Below, piece after piece: positions 24,184 to 27,084 of a DNA stretch of 27,084 nt (positions within the stretch are counted from its first letter, which is position 1; each line of letters begins with the position of its first letter). The DNA is taken from positions 1 through 27,084 of the forward strand of contig JAEXRW010000007.1 in assembly GCA_023454175.1 (NCBI GenBank), read 5' to 3'. Source of the stretch: Bacillota bacterium. GTDB taxonomy: Bacteria > Bacillota > Clostridia > Christensenellales > JAEXRW01. A program made the translations under genes and the position numbers. The notes beneath the pieces are model-generated. The model ran no database searches, was not told where the DNA came from, and was given only the letters and a program-made list of their open reading frames with translations.

Positions 24184-25830
24184 ATGGCGGAAAGAAGCAG
24201 CAGGCCCCCGAAAGCCAGGGGCGGCACAGGAAAAACATACGGCGGATCATTCAAAGGCCGGGGAGAAGGCTCCAGCTACGGCAAAAAGAGCTACGGCGGG
24301 AAGCCCCCTCAAGGCCGTTCATACGGGAGCCGGGAAGAGGGCCCCAGCTATGGCAAGAAAAATTACGGAGATAATCCCCCCCGGGGGGACAATCCTCGCG
24401 GAGGGGACAAGCCCTATTCCGGCGGCGGATACAAGGGCAGGAGTTCGGGCCCATCCTACGGGCAAAAGACCTTTGGTGACAAGCCGTTCAAGAGCCGTTC
24501 CTTTGACAGGGGCGAAGGCCCCACCTACGGGAAGAGGGATTTCGGGGATAAGCCGTTCAAAGGCCGTTCCTATGAAAAAGGCGAAGGCTCCTCCTACGGC
24601 AAAAGGGAATACGGCGACAGAACGGCTCCGGGCGGGTACAAGGGCAGGACAGAAGGCTCAACATATGGAAAAAAGAGCTTTACAGGGGATAATCCGCGCG
24701 GCGGGGATAATCCGCGCGGCGGGGACAATCCCCGCGGCGGGGACAAACCGTTCAAAAGTCGTTCCTATGACAGGAGCGAGGGAACGCGCACGAGCGCGCC
24801 GTCCTACGGAAAGAAAAGCTACGGCGGGAGACCTCCGGAGGGCCGTTCCTACGGCAGACGTGAAGAGAGCCAAGGCTATGGCAAGAAGGAATACGGCGAG
24901 CGGAAACCGACGGAAGGACGCGGGTACAGCGACCGCGGCAGAAATGCCCCCGGAAACCGTGACGAAGGCCCGGTACGCATCATAACCGACATGCCGGGCG
25001 TACGGGAGATAGACGACTGGGACATGGAGCCCGCTGCAAAACCGGCCAGCGAGGATGCGGAAGCGAGCAACATGCTCTTTGGCAGGAACGTGGTGCGGGA
25101 GCTGCTGAAAAGCGGACGGACAGTGGACCGGATCCTGATCGCGAAGGGCGAAACGGATGGCTCGCTGCGGCAGCTGGCGAAGCTGGCGCGGGACGCCAAA
25201 CTCGTGGTGACTGAGGTATCCCGCAGCAAGCTGGACGAGATGACGATGCCTTTCGGGCACTCGGGCAGGCCAGGGAACCACCAGGGGATCATCGCGCTGC
25301 TGCCCGCGGCGGAATATGCGGAACTGGAAGACGTATTCACCAAGGCAGCTGAAAGCGGGAAACCGCCTTTCATCATCATCTGCGACGGCATCACAGACCC
25401 CGGTAACCTGGGCGCGGTGATACGGAGCGCGGAATGCTTCGGCGCACACGGGGTGATCATCCCCAAACGCAGGAGCGCCTCCCTCAACGCGGCGGCTGCC
25501 AAGGCGGCATCAGGCGCGGAGGAACATGTACCGGTGGTGCGCGTGCCCAACCTGGCCACGACGCTGGGGGAACTGAAGGAACGCGGCGTGTGGATCCTGG
25601 GCGCGGACATGGAGGGCCAGCCGGTGGCGGAGACCAACATGAAAGGGCCAACCGCCATTGTCATCGGCGGGGAAGGCGAGGGATTATCGTCACTGATCAA
25701 ACAAAAGTGCGACCTGCTCATCAAGATCCCCATGGAGGGGCAGGTGGGGTCGCTGAACGCCTCGGTGGCCGCGGCCGTGCTGATGTACGAGAAGAACAGG
25801 CAGGAAACACAATTGAAAATTGAGAATTAA
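24184..25830 (+). CDS. rlmB: 23S rRNA 2'-O-methyltransferase (RlmB/TrmH family) with a long low-complexity N-terminus
   Basis: The C-terminal 250 residues are a SpoU-class methyltransferase of the RlmB type. The substrate-binding domain begins at residue 296 (NMLFGRNVVRELL). The knotted SAM domain then has motif 1 DGITDPGNLGAVIRSAE (from residue 400), motif 2 AIVIGGEGEGLS and motif 3 IPMEGQVGSLNASVAAAVLMYE. RlmB methylates G2251 (E. coli numbering) in 23S rRNA. Residues 1-280 are a low-complexity tract of Tyr-Gly-Lys-Lys, Gly-Arg-Ser-Tyr and Gly-Asp-Asn-Pro-Arg units, basic and probably disordered. AAGGAG precedes the ATG at 24184. The last residues (LKIEN) are encoded by a dispersed repeat. 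Confidence 0.92.
   Translation: MAERSSRPPKARGGTGKTYGGSFKGRGEGSSYGKKSYGGKPPQGRSYGSREEGPSYGKKNYGDNPPRGDNPRGGDKPYSGGGYKGRSSGPSYGQKTFGDKPFKSRSFDRGEGPTYGKRDFGDKPFKGRSYEKGEGSSYGKREYGDRTAPGGYKGRTEGSTYGKKSFTGDNPRGGDNPRGGDNPRGGDKPFKSRSYDRSEGTRTSAPSYGKKSYGGRPPEGRSYGRREESQGYGKKEYGERKPTEGRGYSDRGRNAPGNRDEGPVRIITDMPGVREIDDWDMEPAAKPASEDAEASNMLFGRNVVRELLKSGRTVDRILIAKGETDGSLRQLAKLARDAKLVVTEVSRSKLDEMTMPFGHSGRPGNHQGIIALLPAAEYAELEDVFTKAAESGKPPFIIICDGITDPGNLGAVIRSAECFGAHGVIIPKRRSASLNAAAAKAASGAEEHVPVVRVPNLATTLGELKERGVWILGADMEGQPVAETNMKGPTAIVIGGEGEGLSSLIKQKCDLLIKIPMEGQVGSLNASVAAAVLMYEKNRQETQLKIEN
24685..24746 (+). repeat. 18-bp tandem repeat inside rlmB
   Basis: Three full units of GGGGATAATCCGCGCGGC (the third with two changes) and a partial fourth lie in frame and encode GDNPRG. 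A diverged relative lies near 24385-24410. Unit number can change without shifting the frame. Confidence 0.85.
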
Positions 25831-26020
25831 AAATTGAGAATTTCCCTTCGGGCGGATTAACCCCTCAGCCCCAAGCAGCGCCTGGGGCAGCTCACCCTAT
25901 ACGGGCGCTTTGTACCCGTTCTGGGCGCCATGCGCAGGACCTGCGCGTTATATTCGTTAAAAGTTGATAGTTAATCATTGCGGAATGCCTGCGGCATGGT
26001 ATTTGGCCCTTGGGGGGAGA
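25811..26020 (+). repeat. Two dispersed repeat copies around a hairpin-rich spacer
   Basis: The first copy (25811-25856) starts within rlmB: CAATTGAAAATTGAGAATTAA, ending in CCCTTCGGGCGG. The second (25956-26020) has GTTGATAGTTAATCATTGCGGAATGCCTGCGGCATGG and a tail TTGGCCCTTGGGGGGA. Between them are hairpins GCCCCA/TGGGGC (about 25870-25890) and GCGCAGG/CCTGCGC (about 25932-25948). No gene is seen between rlmB and the sigma factor. Confidence 0.7.
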
Positions 26021-26106
26021 CGGGGACCGCTGAACAGGTTTAAATGGATCTTTACTGGCCTTATTAACATTAATATTTATTAACTTTAACCTGAGGGGTG
26101 CGATAT

Positions 26107-26742
26107 TTGGAGAAGAGCAAAGAGGAACTGCTGCGCAGATACAGCCAGAATACCGACGAGGAACTGGTCTGCAAGGCGCAAATCAACGAAGAACCGGCGC
26201 TGGACTGCCTGCTGGAGCGGTATAAAAACTTCGTACGCTCAAAGGCGCGGTCATACTTCCTCATCGGCGCGGACAGGGAGGATATCGTACAGGAAGGCAT
26301 GATCGGGCTCTACAAGGCGGTACGGGATTTCCGGGCGGACAAAATGTCTTCCTTCAAGGCTTTTGCAGAGCTTTGCGTGACACGGCAGATCATCACGGCA
26401 ATCAAGACGGCGACGCGCCAGAAGCATATCCCCCTGAACTCATACGTATCGCTGAACAAACCGGTCTTCGACAAGGACTCGGACCGGTCCCTGATGGACA
26501 TCATCAGCGGGGAAGCGGAGACCAACCCGGAGGAGATCCTGATCGACCATGAGAAGATCAAATCCATGCGGGAAAAGATCGGGAAACTGCTCTCAAGGCT
26601 GGAATGGGAGGTGCTGGCCGCGTATATGGACGGACGCTCCTACCAGGAGATAGCCCAGGACATGGATAAGAGCGTGAAGAGCATCGACAATGCGCTGCAG
26701 CGGGTAAAAAAGAAGCTGGAGAAACTGCTGGTGAGCAATTGA
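26107..26742 (+). CDS. sigH: RNA polymerase sigma factor, sigma-H (SigH/Spo0H) type
   Basis: This 211-residue sigma-70 family factor is close in size to sigma-H. Region 2 includes ARSYFLIGADREDIVQEGMIGLYKAVRDF, where SigH proteins carry nearly the same sequence, and FAELCVTRQIITAIKTATRQKHIPLN. Region 4 has the helix-turn-helix LEWEVLAAYMDGRSYQEIAQDMDKSVKSIDNALQRVKKKL. In Bacillus SigH directs entry into sporulation and competence genes. The TTG at 26107 is preferred with GAGGGG 8 bases upstream; an in-frame GTG at 26098 lies on top of that site. Its place after mrnC-rlmB and before translation genes is the conserved one. Confidence 0.92.
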   Translation: MEKSKEELLRRYSQNTDEELVCKAQINEEPALDCLLERYKNFVRSKARSYFLIGADREDIVQEGMIGLYKAVRDFRADKMSSFKAFAELCVTRQIITAIKTATRQKHIPLNSYVSLNKPVFDKDSDRSLMDIISGEAETNPEEILIDHEKIKSMREKIGKLLSRLEWEVLAAYMDGRSYQEIAQDMDKSVKSIDNALQRVKKKLEKLLVSN

Positions 26743-26803
26743 CCCGGAAAGGCTGCTTTATAGCGGGCCAGTGCTGCAACAATAATTATAAAGGAATCGG
26801 ATA

Positions 26804-26832
26804 TTGACAAAAAAATAGCGTTCTTTTAGAAT
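26804..26832 (+). promoter_or_regulatory. Promoter of tRNA-Gly and tuf
   Basis: A perfect TTGACA (26804-26809) and TAGAAT (26827-26832) are separated by 17 bases, 26 bases before the tRNA. It may also serve tuf, since no terminator separates them. Confidence 0.85.
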
Positions 26833-26858
26833 AAGAATGCTGTACTTTCAGGGACTGT

Positions 26859-26932
26859 GCGGGTGTAGCTCAATGGCAGAGCTCCAGCTTCCCAAGCTGG
26901 TCACGAGGGTTCGATTCCCTTCACCCGCTCCA
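26859..26932 (+). tRNA. tRNA-Gly (anticodon CCC)
   Basis: A full cloverleaf can be drawn: acceptor GCGGGTG/CACCCGC, anticodon stem CCAGC/GCTGG with loop TTCCCAA, and T loop TTCGATT. The discriminator is T and CCA is encoded. The anticodon CCC reads GGG. It lies between sigH and tuf. Confidence 0.97.
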
Positions 26933-26978
26933 GAACTATATATATTGTACGGATACGCAAGGGAGGAGAAGAAGGAAA

Positions 26979-27084
26979 ATGGGAAAGGCGAAATTTGAGA
27001 GAAACAAGCCGCATGTAAACATCGGGACGATCGGCCACGTGGACCACGGCAAGACGACGCTGACGGCGGCGATCACGATGGTGC
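26979..27084 (+). CDS. tuf: Elongation factor Tu (5' end only)
   Basis: The first 35 codons give MGKAKFERNKPHVNIGTIGHVDHGKTTLTAAITMV, the N terminus of EF-Tu with the GHVDHGKT P-loop. EF-Tu brings aminoacyl-tRNA to the ribosome using GTP. GGAGGAGAAGAAGG precedes the ATG. The gene runs off the window. Confidence 0.97.
   Translation, partial: MGKAKFERNKPHVNIGTIGHVDHGKTTLTAAITMV

Noticed and set aside
24053..24985. Plus-strand open frame of 310 codons overlapping rlmB
   Set aside because: It is the +1 frame of the repetitive N-terminal tract of rlmB. Its Ala/Lys/Gly repetition is a by-product of the tandem nucleotide units.
24658..25733. Two long minus-strand open frames
   Set aside because: Both are antisense to the rlmB catalytic domain and have no recognisable motifs.

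Overview
The window reads as a chromosomal segment of a Gram-positive, clostridia-like bacterium (Bacillota), with fairly GC-rich genes separated by AT-rich spacers. The evidence is a T-box leader, a tandem glycine riboswitch, a Clostridia-type MurG, a sigma-H family factor, a CwlD-type amidase, and the gene set cysE-cysS-mrnC-rlmB-sigH, which is contiguous in Bacillus-like genomes. I cannot assign a genus. The CwlD-like and SigH-like genes fit a spore-former or a descendant of one but do not prove it.

Layout. 1-2040: the 3' end of an IS30-type transposase, a block of dispersed repeats, an orphan cysteine-rich zinc-ribbon protein, and a convergent small membrane protein. 2239-5595: a large secreted subtilisin/sedolisin-fold protease with three InlB-type repeats and three cadherin-like beta-sandwich domains. 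5707-8326 (minus): murG overlapping a HEAT-THUMP-methyltransferase gene. 8420-11199: a promoter and T-box leader followed by cysE-cysS, overlapping by 4 bp. 11286-12820: a palindrome-rich spacer, a DUF1062 protein and a small membrane protein. 12882-17812: a tandem glycine riboswitch with terminator, a possible 33-codon leader ORF, and gcvT-gcvH-gcvPA-gcvPB, the glycine cleavage T, H and P proteins without the L protein. 18083-21428: a TIGR01906/DUF1461 membrane protein, tsaD, a cluster of DnaA boxes, and a cwlD-like amidase with its terminator. 21435-22496: a complete DDE insertion sequence flanked by a 23-bp direct repeat. 22526-27084: mrnC, thyX, an rlmB with a long disordered N-terminal extension, a sigH-like gene, tRNA-Gly(CCC), and the start of tuf.

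How the genes relate. Cysteine supply and charging (cysE, cysS) are probably under T-box control. The gcv genes are under glycine control: both riboswitch aptamers precede a terminator whose 5' arm overlaps the P1 closing strand, so glycine should switch transcription on. mrnC, rlmB, tsaD, cysS, the THUMP methyltransferase, the tRNA gene and tuf all serve translation and RNA maturation; murG and cwlD act on the cell wall.

The least explained content is non-coding. A dispersed repeat (AT-rich tandem arm, then a small hairpin of the type GGAATGCC-loop-GGCATGA) sits just after the stop codons of many genes and in places supplies the last codons. A pair of similar hairpin-containing leaders lies upstream of cysE and rlmB. 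Three perfect and two or three near-perfect DnaA boxes lie between tsaD and cwlD. These three are the best candidates for something undescribed. All calls are by eye; no alignment, folding or database search was run.
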